Origin: Candidatus Poseidoniaceae archaeon
Lineage (GTDB): Archaea; Thermoplasmatota; Poseidoniia; Poseidoniales; Poseidoniaceae
Assembly (NCBI GenBank): GCA_022425185.1
Contig: JAKMFY010000201.1
Location: 1 to 13,754, forward strand
Direction: 5' to 3'
DNA length: 13,754 nucleotides
Shown: positions 6,834 through 13,754 of the stretch, piece after piece
How positions within the stretch are numbered: the first letter of the stretch is position 1
Layout: each line of letters starts with the position of its first letter
Notes under the pieces: model-generated
Told to the model about the DNA's origin: nothing
What the model saw: the letters and a program-made list of their open reading frames with translations, nothing else
Databases searched by the model: none
Position numbers and translations under genes: made by a program

Positions 6834-9125
6834 TCATCTTCTGGAAATCTTCTTTTGTCTCTCTTTTTCCAATATCGTACAACGGCGAATTTGTTCCTTG
6901 GCACGGCTTGTTTCTTCGACTGATAGGCCACGGGGCATGGCTTGTTCATAGCACTTGATTGCATCTGGGAAGCGTTCCATTTCGGCATAAGCAGTACCCA
7001 TGTTGTAGAGTGTCTGTCCACGCACATTTGATGGATCGATCATCATTGCCTTGTGATAGGATTCAACACATTTCGGATACTCTTCCATAAAGTAAAATGC
7101 GTTTCCTCTTCCATTCAAAATCCGAATGACCATTTCGCTGTCATTTGCAAACGACGGTAATGCACGATCAAAACAGGAGAGGGCCTCTGGGAATTTACCG
7201 TCTTCGATGAGTTGAATTCCTTGATTATACCAAGAAATATCTTGATTCGAAACAGAACTTGAACCAACATTTGCTTGAGTGGATGATGCGACTATAGCAG
7301 CGGCATCAAGGGCGGCCTTTGCCAAATCAACTTCGACTTTTGGTTCGTCCACAGTTTGTTGAACTCTTGGCTGTACTGGCGTGAGTAAGAGATTATTTGC
7401 CACTGATGTTTGTTCTTCTGTAACATAGGTTTCAGGTTGAGATGGGGAGGCGGCCTGTTGAATTGGTGCAAGTGGAATTTGTGGATTTGCCTCTTGTTGT
7501 TGTGGCTGAGGTTCTGGAACCATTGCAGGAGCTGGTTTGGTTCCTGTTTCCAATTCATTTGCCTTCGTGTGACACCGTTGTGCAGTTTCCAAATCTCCTG
7601 CCGCTTCAAGTGATCGTGCCAGGCCTTTCCAAAGTCCTGAGTTTTCTTTGTCCATCTGGATAAGTTCTTTCCAGATCTTCACGGATTCGATGTTATCGCC
7701 TTTCAGAGTTAGGGCACGCGCTCTTTGTTCGGATGCACCTGGGGCTAGAAGATCAATTGCATATTGAGCCAATTGTGGTGCTTCAGGCATAGTTGGAGGA
7801 ATGCCAGTAATATTCTCTAAAACGTCGACTTCTTGTTCACCACATGTGAGTAGATGTTCAATTATTTCAGTGCGCAGTGCAGCATCATCCTGAACTTCTA
7901 AAAACGCCATTCCGTTTGATAATACATCGCCAACATTACCAGAATCCTTTGCATAATCGATCAGTTTCATACGAGCTTTTAGGTGGCGTTTGTCAAGTTC
8001 TATAGTATTCTCAAAGGCTTCGATAGCCTTGCCAGACTGATCATTTCGCGCATAGAGTGTACCGAGATTGTACCATCCACTCGCTACGGATTCATCGAGT
8101 CGTGTGGCGTGTTCTAAGGCTGCGATGGCATGAGTGTCTAGTTCCATTCTTGCCATTGCACCTCCTGCAATTCTCCAAGCACCTGAGTGGTTTGCACCAA
8201 TTGTTTTTAGATGTGGTTTGAGTAATGCGAGAGCCTTTTTTGGTTCGCCTTGTCGAATCATTTCTGTTGCTTCTGCGGTAAGTTTGTCAAGGTCGATTTC
8301 ATCAGCAATTGGGGTTTTCTCTATTTCAGTCTCTATTGCTTCTTGGATAACGGTTTCAATTTGTTGAGTAGCAGCTACCACTTCTGCAGCGCTTTGGAGT
8401 TCTTCCTTGTCAAGGTGGCCATCACCATCGAGATCGTGATGAGCAGCTTCCGAAAGGATTGCTTCAGAATCAGATACACCAGAATCAGCCATCACATTGA
8501 CGAGTGTGGATTCATGATGTGTTGCTTTGGTGATTGTTGATTCAATGGCCTCAGGTACTTCTTCAACAGAGGCATTTTTTGACCTCGTTAAAACATCTGT
8601 AAGACTTGGGTGACCCGGGAAAAATTCTAATCCTCTTCGAGCCATTGCTGCAGCGCCTACTTCGTCTCCAATTCTATCGAGCAAAATGGCGAGATTTGCA
8701 GTCGCAGGTGCATGGTCTGGGTTGAGGTCAAGGCATATCTGGAATGCTTGTCTTGCTCCTCGAGCATCCTGTTGAGCTTCCAATAAGACCCCTCGATTAA
8801 ACCAGGCCATATCGCATGATGGATCTAGAGCAATGGCTTTGTTAAACGCAACGAGAGCATCTTGGGGATTGTTCGATCGAGAATGTGCCTCACCTTCATC
8901 GAGAAGTTCGTTGACTTGATCTTCTACGGATTCGGTTTCAGTTATTGATTCTGAGAATTCTTTAGCGGGCTGTTCAGCGGGTGGAGAATCTTCCTGTTGA
9001 ACTCCATCTCCACCGTCTTGGGAAGGTCTTTGTTCCTCTTCTGCTAGGCCGGCTGAACGCATAGCATCAGCCATATCATTCATCAATGAGTCTGACATTT
9101 CCTTGTCCGCTTCACCATCGCTCAT
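6834..9125 (-). CDS. Large TPR protein with one embedded EF-hand
   Basis: This 763-residue soluble protein has no signal peptide or membrane helix. An acidic, low-complexity N-terminus (to about residue 65) leads into TPR-type helical repeats at about 71-171, 284-416, 468-528 and 627-731, recognisable by A-W-F-N-R-G, W-Y-N-L-G-T-L-Y and L-Y-N-M-G-T-A-Y-A with A-L/A-I and D-P pairs. Between the first two blocks lies a textbook EF-hand loop at residues 231-242. A P/Q-rich linker covers about 528-591, and the C-terminus is strongly basic. TPRs are protein-binding scaffolds; the partner is unknown. The ATG at 9125 is preferred to one at 9212: GGTG lies 6 bases upstream, and the extra 29 residues would be cysteine-rich and unlike the rest. 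It is first in an apparent operon with the A-type carrier and YgfZ-like genes, so a scaffold role in Fe-S assembly is possible but only inferred. Confidence 0.85.
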   Translation of the reverse strand: MSDGEADKEMSDSLMNDMADAMRSAGLAEEEQRPSQDGGDGVQQEDSPPAEQPAKEFSESITETESVEDQVNELLDEGEAHSRSNNPQDALVAFNKAIALDPSCDMAWFNRGVLLEAQQDARGARQAFQICLDLNPDHAPATANLAILLDRIGDEVGAAAMARRGLEFFPGHPSLTDVLTRSKNASVEEVPEAIESTITKATHHESTLVNVMADSGVSDSEAILSEAAHHDLDGDGHLDKEELQSAAEVVAATQQIETVIQEAIETEIEKTPIADEIDLDKLTAEATEMIRQGEPKKALALLKPHLKTIGANHSGAWRIAGGAMARMELDTHAIAALEHATRLDESVASGWYNLGTLYARNDQSGKAIEAFENTIELDKRHLKARMKLIDYAKDSGNVGDVLSNGMAFLEVQDDAALRTEIIEHLLTCGEQEVDVLENITGIPPTMPEAPQLAQYAIDLLAPGASEQRARALTLKGDNIESVKIWKELIQMDKENSGLWKGLARSLEAAGDLETAQRCHTKANELETGTKPAPAMVPEPQPQQQEANPQIPLAPIQQAASPSQPETYVTEEQTSVANNLLLTPVQPRVQQTVDEPKVEVDLAKAALDAAAIVASSTQANVGSSSVSNQDISWYNQGIQLIEDGKFPEALSCFDRALPSFANDSEMVIRILNGRGNAFYFMEEYPKCVESYHKAMMIDPSNVRGQTLYNMGTAYAEMERFPDAIKCYEQAMPRGLSVEETSRAKEQIRRCTILEKERQKKISRR
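8400..8435 (-). other. EF-hand calcium-binding loop in the TPR protein
   Basis: The twelve residues D-L-D-G-D-G-H-L-D-K-E-E fit the canonical loop exactly: Asp at 1, 3, 5 and 9, Gly at 6, hydrophobic at 8 and Glu at 12. Flanking helices are predicted on both sides. Only one such loop is seen, whereas EF-hands usually work in pairs. Confidence 0.8.
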
Positions 9126-9229
9126 GAACTGCACCCAACCTTCGGCATGACTGTTACGGCATAAGCATTGTTCCTTGATGGTTATACGATAATGCATGGT
9201 TTCTTCTATCACATCTGTTTAGGAATGGT
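9126..9229. promoter_or_regulatory. Divergent promoter region between TPR gene and FMN reductase-like gene
   Basis: The 104-base gap separates divergent starts. At 9182-9192 there is TTAT-ACG-ATAA, a short inverted repeat giving an A/T-rich TATA-like element on both strands, 38 bases before the plus-strand ATG and 57 before the minus-strand one. These distances suit archaeal TATA boxes, but the match is weak and no BRE is obvious. AGGA at 9221-9224 is the ribosome binding site of the plus-strand gene. Confidence 0.3.
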
Positions 9230-9784
9230 ATGGCAGAAACACCATTGCGTATTATGGGGCTCTCAGGTTCGTACGGAAAATCATCCAAAAATGGTATGCT
9301 TGTTGATTTGGCTCTAAGAAAAGCAAAAGAATTGGGTGCAGAAATCTCTTTCTGGGACCTAAATGAACAACCACTTCCACTTGTTGGAGCAGAAGGAAGT
9401 TGGAGTGATCCAATCACCAAAAAATTCCAAGAAGAAGCCTCTAATTGTGATGGATTCCTAGTCTCATCTCCGGAGTACCATGGAACTATGTCTGGTGTAA
9501 TGAAAAATACGTTTGATTGGGTCTATGAGAAACACGTCGGGGGCAAGGTCTTCGGCCTCATGTCGACCCTCGGCGGCATGGAGAATTCAAACACGCTCAA
9601 TCATATGCGAATCATGGTTCGATGGCTGCATGGTATTGCAGTTACTCAACAACTAGCGATTGGTCATGTTAAAGATGCCTTTAATGAAGAAGGTAATTTG
9701 GTTGATGAAGATTCAGATCGTCGTTTACAAACACTTGTCGAATCAGTACTCAATACAGCAGAAATGTATCGCAACTCTCAGTGA
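9230..9784 (+). CDS. NADPH-dependent FMN reductase family protein (flavodoxin-like fold)
   Basis: This 184-residue flavodoxin-fold protein belongs to the NADPH-dependent FMN reductase/azoreductase/ChrR group. The FMN phosphate-binding loop is L-S-G-S-Y-G-K-S-S-K-N at residues 11-21, and the isoalloxazine-binding signature S80-P-E-Y-H-G-T-M-S-G-V-M-K-N-T-F-D-W is clear. Such enzymes reduce flavins, quinones, azo compounds or metals using NAD(P)H; the real substrate cannot be predicted. The start at 9230 is chosen over ATG at 9226 (another frame) and has AGGA 5 bases upstream. It is the first of a compact three-gene unit: its stop is 4 bases before the FGE-like gene. It is divergent from the TPR operon. 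Confidence 0.9.
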   Translation: MAETPLRIMGLSGSYGKSSKNGMLVDLALRKAKELGAEISFWDLNEQPLPLVGAEGSWSDPITKKFQEEASNCDGFLVSSPEYHGTMSGVMKNTFDWVYEKHVGGKVFGLMSTLGGMENSNTLNHMRIMVRWLHGIAVTQQLAIGHVKDAFNEEGNLVDEDSDRRLQTLVESVLNTAEMYRNSQ

Positions 9785-9788
9785 TTGT

Positions 9789-10538
9789 ATGCAGCCGAGC
9801 AAACCCTTTTTTGAAGATGAATTCGGAGGGAGTTATCTTCTTCTTGAACCTGGATCATTCATTATCGGAGATCAAAATGGTTCAGGCCATCCTAACGAAC
9901 AACCTTGCACAGAAGTGATTTTATCGGAACCTATCTTCCTTGGAGCGCGTCCCGTGACTCAGGTTCAATGGGCGACGCGTATGGGTTCAAATCCTTCGAA
10001 ATTTCAAGATGGATGGAGTGCAGGTTTACGCCCTGTTGAAAGTATTTCATTTGAAGAGGTAGAGCAGTTCTTGGAAATTCTGAACTCGGAACCGTCAACA
10101 TACCTGGGTATGAACGGGAAATGGCGTTTGCCCTCAGAAGCAGAATGGGAATATGCTGCCAAAGCAGGTACGTCTACACGCTGGTCTTTTGGCAATAAAG
10201 ATGCAGAACTTGATGCCCATGGATGGCATGCAGGAAACAGCGGTGCTACAACTCGGGAAGTTGGCTCAAAGAAAGCTAACCAATGGGGATTTTACGACAT
10301 GCATGGCATGATCCACGAAATGACAGAAGATCATTGGAATAAGAATCATTCAAATCATCACTGTACTCAAGCAGCAAGAAAAAATTCGGATTCTGAATTT
10401 CGAGTGGCGAAAGGAGGCTCGTGGTTTACTGAAAGTGATTCATCAAGATCATCATCACGTCGTAAATTTAGTATTCACCAACGAAGGGACGGAATCGGAA
10501 TTCGTCTTGCATGGGAGCCAATGGAGAAGGTTGTATGA
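9789..10538 (+). CDS. Formylglycine-generating enzyme-like fold protein lacking catalytic cysteines
   Basis: This 249-residue protein consists almost entirely of an FGE-sulfatase (SUMF1/DUF323) domain. Landmarks are G-S-F-I-I-G at 22-27, a P-V-T-Q-V-Q-W segment at 55-61, M-G-S-N-P-S-K-F at 65-72, W112-R-L-P-S-E-A-E-W-E-Y-A-A-K-A-G127, W-G-F-Y-D-M-H-G at 166-173, and K-G-G-S-W at 208-212. True formylglycine-generating enzymes have a cysteine two residues after G-G-S-W and another five further on (human Cys336/Cys341); here these are T214 and S219, so it should not make formylglycine. No sulfatase is in view. No signal peptide is present, so it is cytosolic. The ATG at 9789 is the first sensible start, 4 bases after the FMN reductase stop; no good ribosome binding site is seen, suggesting translational coupling. 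Its stop overlaps the next start. Role unknown; related folds occur in EgtB-like enzymes and in binding domains. Confidence 0.85.
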   Translation: MQPSKPFFEDEFGGSYLLLEPGSFIIGDQNGSGHPNEQPCTEVILSEPIFLGARPVTQVQWATRMGSNPSKFQDGWSAGLRPVESISFEEVEQFLEILNSEPSTYLGMNGKWRLPSEAEWEYAAKAGTSTRWSFGNKDAELDAHGWHAGNSGATTREVGSKKANQWGFYDMHGMIHEMTEDHWNKNHSNHHCTQAARKNSDSEFRVAKGGSWFTESDSSRSSSRRKFSIHQRRDGIGIRLAWEPMEKVV

Positions 10539-10867
10539 AATACTATCATAATCCAAGATGTTCCAAAAGTCGACAAGGCTTAGGATTCATACCAAGCGGT
10601 TGCCAAATTATTCTCTACTTGAAAGAGGGGATATCGGTTGATGATTATGCATCAATACTTCAACGATATGATGGCACTGTACTCGATCTTTTACGCATTC
10701 AAGAATTACCTGCAAAAGGACTGAATTTGCATTCTTACAGCATTTATGAATTAGCAGAATTTCTAGCCCAGAATCCTATTGTTCTTCAACGACCGATACT
10801 CGATGATGGAGTATCCATTATCGTCGGCAGGCCTGTTGAAAATATTTCAACACATTTGAATAATTAA
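10535..10867 (+). CDS. ArsC/Spx-family thioredoxin-fold protein
   Basis: The 110-residue protein shows the arsenate reductase (ArsC) pattern: H-N-P-R-C-S-K-S-R with the nucleophile C9, and three arginines in the positions of E. coli Arg60, Arg94 and Arg107 (R54 in D-L-L-R, R86 in Q-R-P-I-L, R99 in V-G-R-P). E. coli ArsC has 141 residues, so this is a short form. The Spx-type C-x-x-C is absent (C9 is followed by S-K-S). Glutaredoxin-coupled arsenate reduction is possible, but no ars transporter or regulator is nearby, and the same fold includes YffB-type proteins of unknown substrate. The start is the ATG at 10535, which overlaps the FGE-like stop (ATGA) and has GAAGG 4 bases upstream. Its TAA overlaps the stop of the convergent PqqD-like gene. 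Confidence 0.83.
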   Translation: MKYYHNPRCSKSRQGLGFIPSGCQIILYLKEGISVDDYASILQRYDGTVLDLLRIQELPAKGLNLHSYSIYELAEFLAQNPIVLQRPILDDGVSIIVGRPVENISTHLNN

Positions 10868-11355
10868 TCGCCCATTCGTTCTTCAATGTCGACTTCGAAA
10901 CTAACTTCTTCTAAATGTTGATTCGGTGGAATTTGTCCAGGTTTAGTATTCCAATTTACAGATGCTGAGTCTTTTACTAATCTCAATACATTAAGATTGA
11001 TGAAAACCTGTAGGCCTGCTTGAGTTCTATGGACTACAGGAGACACTTCTTCATGGTAGGTTTGACTCATATGCCTACAGATTTCTTCGAAGGTTTTAGT
11101 TCCGTTACAAAGTTCCCATAGTACGCTGTTTTTATCGAGTAATGGTCTTCGTAGTTCTCTTGGTGCTCGGAAAAGTTTAGCAGCTATATTTTCTATTCTT
11201 CCGAATCTCTTTTCAAATCGAAGCACAACCGTTTTTCCTGTAACTCCTTCCACCTCTGGATGTGATTTGGCATCACCAGTACGTCCCCACCAGACAGGGA
11301 GGCGAGTGGGATATAACTTAGCCCAAGGATGTTGGTCAATCGTTGAAAGTTCCAT
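10864..11355 (-). CDS. PqqD-like protein (RiPP recognition element fold)
   Basis: The 163-residue protein contains a PqqD domain at about residues 45-127: V-V-L-R-F then L-L-D-K-N-S-V-L-W-E-L-C-N-G-T-K-T-F-E-E-I at 72-92, with a second helical part ending V-F-I-N-L-N-V-L-R-L-V. PqqD domains bind leader peptides for radical SAM or other modifying enzymes (RiPP recognition elements), but many stand-alone PqqD-like proteins of about 150 residues have no known role. The first 40 residues are rich in W/P/R and the last 35 are not recognised. GAGGT overlapping the stop of the small membrane gene lies 7 bases before its ATG. It is the last gene of a minus-strand unit with the small membrane protein and the large surface protein. 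No radical SAM enzyme or precursor peptide is recognisable in the window. Confidence 0.75.
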   Translation of the reverse strand: MELSTIDQHPWAKLYPTRLPVWWGRTGDAKSHPEVEGVTGKTVVLRFEKRFGRIENIAAKLFRAPRELRRPLLDKNSVLWELCNGTKTFEEICRHMSQTYHEEVSPVVHRTQAGLQVFINLNVLRLVKDSASVNWNTKPGQIPPNQHLEEVSFEVDIEERMGD

Positions 11356-11364
11356 GTTTTAACC

Positions 11365-11538
11365 TCAAAAATCTGTCCAAGTCCAAGTCACGAGTGTAAT
11401 CATGGAAATAACGCCAAGCATAGCAGACAGTTTCGTTGCCTGTACACGTTGGGTAAAATTACGTAAATACCACGTTAGTACGCCGAAAACAGCTACAAAT
11501 GCCCATAGGATGTACCATAATGGTTCATCTCCGTCCAT
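11365..11538 (-). CDS. Small membrane protein, 57 residues, two helices
   Basis: This short frame starts with ATG at 11538 (M-D-G-D-E-P-L-W-Y) and ends with TGA at 11365. It has two hydrophobic segments, about residues 7-25 and 37-54, joined by a basic loop R-N-F-T-Q-R-V-Q-A-T-K, which should place the loop in the cytoplasm and both ends outside. The second helix ends T-W-T-W-T-D-F. It fills the space between the large surface protein (21 bases upstream) and the PqqD-like gene (9 bases downstream, whose ribosome binding site overlaps this stop); that fit is the best reason to call it a gene. The ribosome binding site is weak (GAG, 5 bases before ATG). I do not recognise a family. Confidence 0.68.
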   Translation of the reverse strand: MDGDEPLWYILWAFVAVFGVLTWYLRNFTQRVQATKLSAMLGVISMITLVTWTWTDF

Positions 11539-11559
11539 GTGTGCTCATTGACAGGTAGG

Positions 11560-13754
11560 TCAAGGCTGTTTCCCCATTCGATCGAGATACTGTTGGCCAT
11601 AATGCTCCCATTGTTCCATAGACCAACCATCTGGAAGACCTGTTTCAGGTAATACTGGTGAACTTGATTGAATCTCAACTGATGTTTGCTGAATATGAGT
11701 AGCGGTTTGGCTAACAGGCGGACCATTTGTTATCGGAGGCCCTAGAATTTCTTGTTGCTCATCTTCAAATGGAATCGATTTTTTGCGTACAATTAACGCA
11801 ATTAACAATACCATCACGAGAGCAATACCGCCTGTAATCATCGTTGGCGTATTCACATCTAAATTCATGAAACCATCGTTATCATTAGAAATAGCGTAAG
11901 TAATCGTTTGCGTTGATGATGAGGAAATTGTAAGATCATATGACTGCATTGATACAATTAATTCTCCATCGATAGTTCCACTTAATCGATGAATGGAACA
12001 GATATATTGTTTCTCAGAGCTCTCTCCTCGAGAATATTGGAGCGTTACATTCATTGGTTCATTTGCTTGGAAAAGATTGCCATTGCAAATAACCTGCCAA
12101 GTTTCAGGATGATTGATTAGGACTGAAACTTCTTCTGTTAATGTTGATTCACTCGTCAAATTAATCCAAAATTCTGCGCCTGTAGTTTCCGATGTAATCG
12201 GGGACGTTGGTAATTCAGAAACTTCCAACGAAACCTTTCTTTGTTCATCAACCATAATGAGATTCTGATGTTCGATTCGCAAAATATTCCCTTGTTCATC
12301 AATACCGCCCTCAACATATGTTGTTACGACAATCCTTGTGTTCAGTGGAACATCAATGCCGATAATCAAATCAATAATCACGAGTTTCGTATCTCCCGCA
12401 CTCATTGGGAATGTCAGTGGAGAGTTTGGAACGGTCGTAGGTCCTCCAACACCAGCGGTTAGGAACGAAACAATACCATCAGTAGGCGGCGAAGTTGAAA
12501 CATCAAATCCAATTTCCATATCAGATTCCAATGCATTACCAATATTTGTGATGGTCCCATTCAATGTGACTTGAGAATTTATCATAGCATGGATGTCATT
12601 AGTCGTACTGTTGTATGCTGGATATCGTACGCTTCCGGTCATCATCACATGCGTGATTGAATTATCTGTGGTATCTGAATCTGTACCATCTGGCGAAACC
12701 TCGATGTATATCTCGTGTAATTCACCTGCAGATTCACTCATAGGCACTGTGATAAGGATCTCAACAATTGCCGTATCGTCACCAAGGTATGAGACTGTTA
12801 GTGGAATAGAGTTCGTTTCTAAGACAAGCCCATCTTGCCGGAGCATAAAGTCCCAACTTTCAGGAATATCTGGTAAGCGAAGTTCAGCATTACTTGGCCC
12901 ATTTCCGTTATTAATTATCTCAACTTGTATTGAACTCATTGCACCGGGTCTTAGCCATTGCTCTGCATCAATAAGTGATAAGCTTAGATCGTGTACTGTA
13001 TCAATTAGAACTCGATCATATTCTATCCCGGTAAATGAAGTTGTACTTCGAATGGAAGTTACTATTGGCTTGAAGAGAGGGGCTGCATCATTTGCTTGGC
13101 CGTTTTCAGGGGCTGTAACTGCTATGTAAAACGAGGTAGACATACCCGGGTTTATGGCAATGCTAGGACGATTTTCGGGCTCAATAATCCATCCAATTTT
13201 TGGATTTACATCCACTGATAATTCAAAAATGTCTTGTCTGAGTGCATCGTTAGTTATCTTGTATGGGACATGTATTGTTTGTCCTGCTGAGATGTACATG
13301 TATTTCTCCTCATCACCAACAAATTCAATTTTGGCATTTGATATCATTGAGGCTTGAACGGTAACGGATTCCGTAATTGTTCGACTCGTATCATTTTGAG
13401 CAGTAAGGGTTAGCCAAAATTCACCTGTGGTATCTGGTGCGGCATTACTTGGGATTGTCATTAAAAATCGAACTTGAACTGGTTGATTCGGTGTGAGTCT
13501 CACGGATGTAATCTGATCAAATGATAAAGACACGCTCCATCCATTTTCAAGATTTTTAGATTCGGTTTCTATATCAAATACATCGGTTGCTTGACCAATA
13601 TTACTTACTTCTAGTTCAAAAATACATGATGAACCCGGGGGGCACTTAGGTTTGACATCTGGCTGATGTATGAATGGAATTCTGTCTGCAAGTACTTGGA
13701 ATTGCATAGGTTCTGAAACATAAACACCAGATTGTTGCATACTCGTTGCTATGA
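11560..13754 (-). CDS. Large surface protein with tandem Ig-like (NEW3/CARDB-type) domains, 5' end outside window
   Basis: The frame stays open to the window edge; the first ATG at 13740 lies in mid-domain, so at least the signal peptide is missing. About 730 residues are visible. Numbered from that ATG, about five beta-sandwich domains fill residues 20-620, showing the W-S-V/P-E-S-W-D and S-N-I-G/N-N-G-N-G patterns of NEW3/CARDB modules found in archaeal cell-surface proteins. One transmembrane helix follows (about 634-651, ending R-K-K) and then a cytoplasmic tail of about 75 residues, P/Q/S-rich, closing with G-L-P-D-G-W-S-M-E-Q-W-E-H-Y-G-Q-Q-Y-L. I recall this last motif from many Marine Group II membrane proteins. 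C33 and C39 of the first domain may form a disulfide. The function is probably structural or adhesive at the cell surface. It heads, or continues, the operon with the small membrane and PqqD-like genes. Confidence 0.8.
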   Translation of the reverse strand, partial: IATSMQQSGVYVSEPMQFQVLADRIPFIHQPDVKPKCPPGSSCIFELEVSNIGQATDVFDIETESKNLENGWSVSLSFDQITSVRLTPNQPVQVRFLMTIPSNAAPDTTGEFWLTLTAQNDTSRTITESVTVQASMISNAKIEFVGDEEKYMYISAGQTIHVPYKITNDALRQDIFELSVDVNPKIGWIIEPENRPSIAINPGMSTSFYIAVTAPENGQANDAAPLFKPIVTSIRSTTSFTGIEYDRVLIDTVHDLSLSLIDAEQWLRPGAMSSIQVEIINNGNGPSNAELRLPDIPESWDFMLRQDGLVLETNSIPLTVSYLGDDTAIVEILITVPMSESAGELHEIYIEVSPDGTDSDTTDNSITHVMMTGSVRYPAYNSTTNDIHAMINSQVTLNGTITNIGNALESDMEIGFDVSTSPPTDGIVSFLTAGVGGPTTVPNSPLTFPMSAGDTKLVIIDLIIGIDVPLNTRIVVTTYVEGGIDEQGNILRIEHQNLIMVDEQRKVSLEVSELPTSPITSETTGAEFWINLTSESTLTEEVSVLINHPETWQVICNGNLFQANEPMNVTLQYSRGESSEKQYICSIHRLSGTIDGELIVSMQSYDLTISSSSTQTITYAISNDNDGFMNLDVNTPTMITGGIALVMVLLIALIVRKKSIPFEDEQQEILGPPITNGPPVSQTATHIQQTSVEIQSSSPVLPETGLPDGWSMEQWEHYGQQYLDRMGKQP
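11785..11841 (-). other. Transmembrane anchor of the Ig-like surface protein
   Basis: The codons specify M-I-T-G-G-I-A-L-V-M-V-L-L-I-A-L-I-V followed by R-K-K. The basic stop-transfer residues put the Ig-like domains outside and the short tail inside the cell. Confidence 0.85.

Noticed and set aside
9126..9212. Longer N-terminus of the TPR protein starting at ATG 9212
   Set aside because: It would add 29 cysteine-rich residues unlike the acidic start of the protein and run through the likely promoter of both divergent genes. The ATG at 9125 has a GGTG at good spacing.
9660..9788. Longer N-terminus of the FGE-like protein reaching into the FMN reductase gene
   Set aside because: The extra 43 residues are an out-of-frame reading of the reductase C-terminus, rich in M/K/I, and do not fit the domain, which begins after the ATG at 9789.
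10535..10867. Arsenic-resistance operon
   Set aside because: Only the ArsC-like fold is present. There is no arsenite efflux pump, ArsR or thioredoxin partner next to it, so the role is left open.
11638..11652. L-P-E-T-G, the classical sortase motif, near the C-terminus of the Ig-like surface protein
   Set aside because: It lies after the transmembrane helix in the cytoplasmic tail and is not followed by a hydrophobic segment and basic end, so a sortase could not use it. It is most likely chance next to the G-L-P-D-G-W tail motif.
12593..13129. 178-codon plus-strand open frame opposite the Ig-like surface protein
   Set aside because: It is a serine-rich antisense shadow of a repetitive beta-domain coding region, with no recognisable domain or start signal.

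Overview
The window is a gene-dense stretch (15 protein genes, no gap over about 130 bases, no RNA genes, mobile elements or CRISPR) of moderate-to-low GC. It looks like a marine archaeon, most probably Marine Group II (Poseidoniales, Thermoplasmatota) or a close relative. The grounds are GGTG-type ribosome binding sites, a multi-Ig-like surface protein with one C-terminal membrane anchor and a cytoplasmic tail ending in a G-W-S-M-E-Q-W-x-x-Y-G motif that I associate from memory with that group, and the overall gene mix. The assignment is inference; no 16S or ribosomal gene is present.

Layout. (1) 1-4655, minus strand: pntAA, pntAB and pntB, encoding a complete three-subunit proton-translocating NAD(P) transhydrogenase, followed by a secreted/membrane protein with a Reeler-like (choice-of-anchor V type) domain and a C-T-C-H motif, then a tatC-like gene cut by the window edge. 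(2) 4788-5726, plus: an LDH-like, NAD-type malate dehydrogenase, divergent from the transhydrogenase. (3) 5748-9125, minus: a long TPR protein containing one canonical EF-hand, an A-type Fe-S carrier (IscA/ErpA-like), and a short YgfZ/IBA57-like folate-binding protein. (4) 9230-10867, plus: a tight three-gene unit of NADPH-dependent FMN reductase-like protein, formylglycine-generating-enzyme-fold protein lacking the catalytic cysteines, and ArsC/Spx-like thioredoxin-fold protein. (5) 10864-13754, minus: a large Ig-like surface protein (5' end outside the window), a 57-residue two-helix membrane protein, and a PqqD-like protein.

How they fit: malate dehydrogenase yields NADH and the transhydrogenase can use the ion gradient to turn it into NADPH, so the divergent pair forms a reductant-supply block. 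The IscA and YgfZ pair matches the known partnership of ISCA and IBA57 in [4Fe-4S] maturation. The flavin-reductase/FGE-like/ArsC-like unit has a redox flavour but no evident substrate.

The observations most worth following are the TatC-like protein that has lost most residues used for twin-arginine recognition, the CxCH Reeler-like protein beside it, the PqqD-like protein with no radical SAM enzyme in view, the FGE-like protein without its cysteines, and the TPR protein with an embedded EF-hand. Some translation starts were moved inward from the longest reading frame on ribosome-binding-site evidence; these are noted per gene.
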